A stretch of 5,521 nucleotides of DNA. It comes from JBAYVY01 sp041674345. GTDB taxonomy: Bacteria > Planctomycetota > Phycisphaerae > Phycisphaerales > Zrk34. Under the pieces are notes generated by a model. The model worked only from the letters and a program-made list of their open reading frames with translations. It was not told the DNA's origin and did not search any database. Shown in pieces: positions 5,309 through 5,521 of the stretch (its first letter is position 1; each line of letters begins with the position of its first letter). A program made the translations under genes and the position numbers. Where the stretch lies: positions 1-5,521 of the forward strand of contig JBAYVY010000250.1 in the NCBI GenBank assembly GCA_041674345.1. Direction: 5' to 3'.

Positions 5309-5348
5309 GAGGGATTAAGGGATTGAGGGATTAAGGGACATAGGGACG
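5309..5348 (+). repeat. Octad repeat array (GGGATT core plus RA), left arm
   Basis: The 8-bp units are GAGGGATT, AAGGGATT, GAGGGATT, then the decayed AAGGGACA and TAGGGACG. The core is GGGATT with the dinucleotide alternating GA and AA. The 15 bases at 5316-5330 are a perfect inverted match to 5380-5394. The plan resembles the heptad arrays elsewhere in the window with one extra base per unit. Confidence 0.8.
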
Positions 5349-5378
5349 TCGGGGAAGAGGCGGGCCACTTTCCTCATC

Positions 5379-5409
5379 TTCCCTCAATCCCTTACTCCCT
5401 TAGGAACGT
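5379..5409 (-). repeat. Octad repeat array, right arm (inverted)
   Basis: On the minus strand this reads as AGGGA-type units with eight-base spacing (CTAAGGGA, GTAAGGGA, TTGAGGGA). It forms a long imperfect inverted repeat with 5309-5348, including a perfect 15-bp stem. There is no T-run suggesting a terminator. Confidence 0.75.
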
Positions 5410-5500
5410 GGCCGGAATAACTTCCCGGGATGAGGGCTGAACAGGATATTGAACCCGGAGGCCCGCGTCATCCGATAATCCAGGCATCCAGGACGATGCC
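5410..5500. other. End of the gene-free stretch upstream of clpX (5138-5500), with a possible promoter
   Basis: From 5138 to 5500 no frame on either strand looks convincingly coding. The stretch holds the presumed clpX leader, the short palindrome and the inverted octad arrays. At 5449-5454 TTGAAC and at 5474-5479 GATAAT (five of six -10 bases) could be a plus-strand promoter, although the 19-bp spacer is long. Minus-strand frames ending near 5400-5410 are short and unrecognised, so the end of a minus-strand gene cannot be fully excluded. Confidence 0.35.
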
Positions 5501-5521
5501 ATGCAAACGTATTCGATCCGG
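5501..5521 (+). CDS. Possible start of a plus-strand gene (truncated by window end)
   Basis: ATG at 5501 is followed by an open frame MQTYSIR to the window end. AGGA at 5490-5493 gives a Shine-Dalgarno with seven bases of spacing, and the possible promoter at 5449-5479 is placed suitably for a short leader. Seven codons are too few to confirm a gene or suggest a function. An ATG at 5496 in another frame is an alternative. Confidence 0.25.

Noticed and set aside
5411..5521. C-terminus of a minus-strand gene upstream of clpX
   Set aside because: Three short frames end in or near this region, but none has recognisable sequence and the window cuts them off.

Overview
The window is a GC-rich stretch of bacterial chromosome, probably from Planctomycetota and possibly Phycisphaerae-like. 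I infer this from the Planctomycete style of the two membrane-anchored SGNH proteins, a ClpX with an intact zinc finger, and GC-rich spacers packed with short repeats. The assignment comes from family recognition, not from a search.

Layout. Positions 2-244 hold the 3' end of an unrecognised plus-strand gene. Positions 245-408 are a repeat-filled spacer with two inverted heptad arrays around a perfect 22-bp palindrome. A sugar phosphate isomerase/epimerase-like TIM-barrel gene follows (415-1251), then two tandem paralogous SGNH/GDSL hydrolase-like genes (1344-2378 and 2594-3649). A terminator and a sigma70-like promoter lie between the paralogs. Convergent to these, on the minus strand, is clpX (3821-5137), the ATPase and unfoldase subunit of the ClpXP protease. 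From 5138 to the end I see no confident gene. That part holds an octad repeat in inverted arrangement and a possible promoter and start codon of a plus-strand gene cut off by the window end.

The genes do not form an obvious pathway. The isomerase and first SGNH gene may be co-transcribed, the second SGNH gene seems to have its own promoter, and clpX is independent housekeeping. The repeats are the remarkable part. Three tandem-repeat types use different cores (RATGT, GGATT, GGGATT) but the same plan of a short core plus a variable dinucleotide. A two-hairpin REP-like element occurs three times. Its first stem is fixed, and its second stem changes sequence while staying perfectly complementary around a central GA. 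Two copies supply the last codons and the stop codon of the SGNH genes. A related palindromic sequence appears to be inserted in frame inside the isomerase gene. No transposase or other candidate mobiliser is present in the window.
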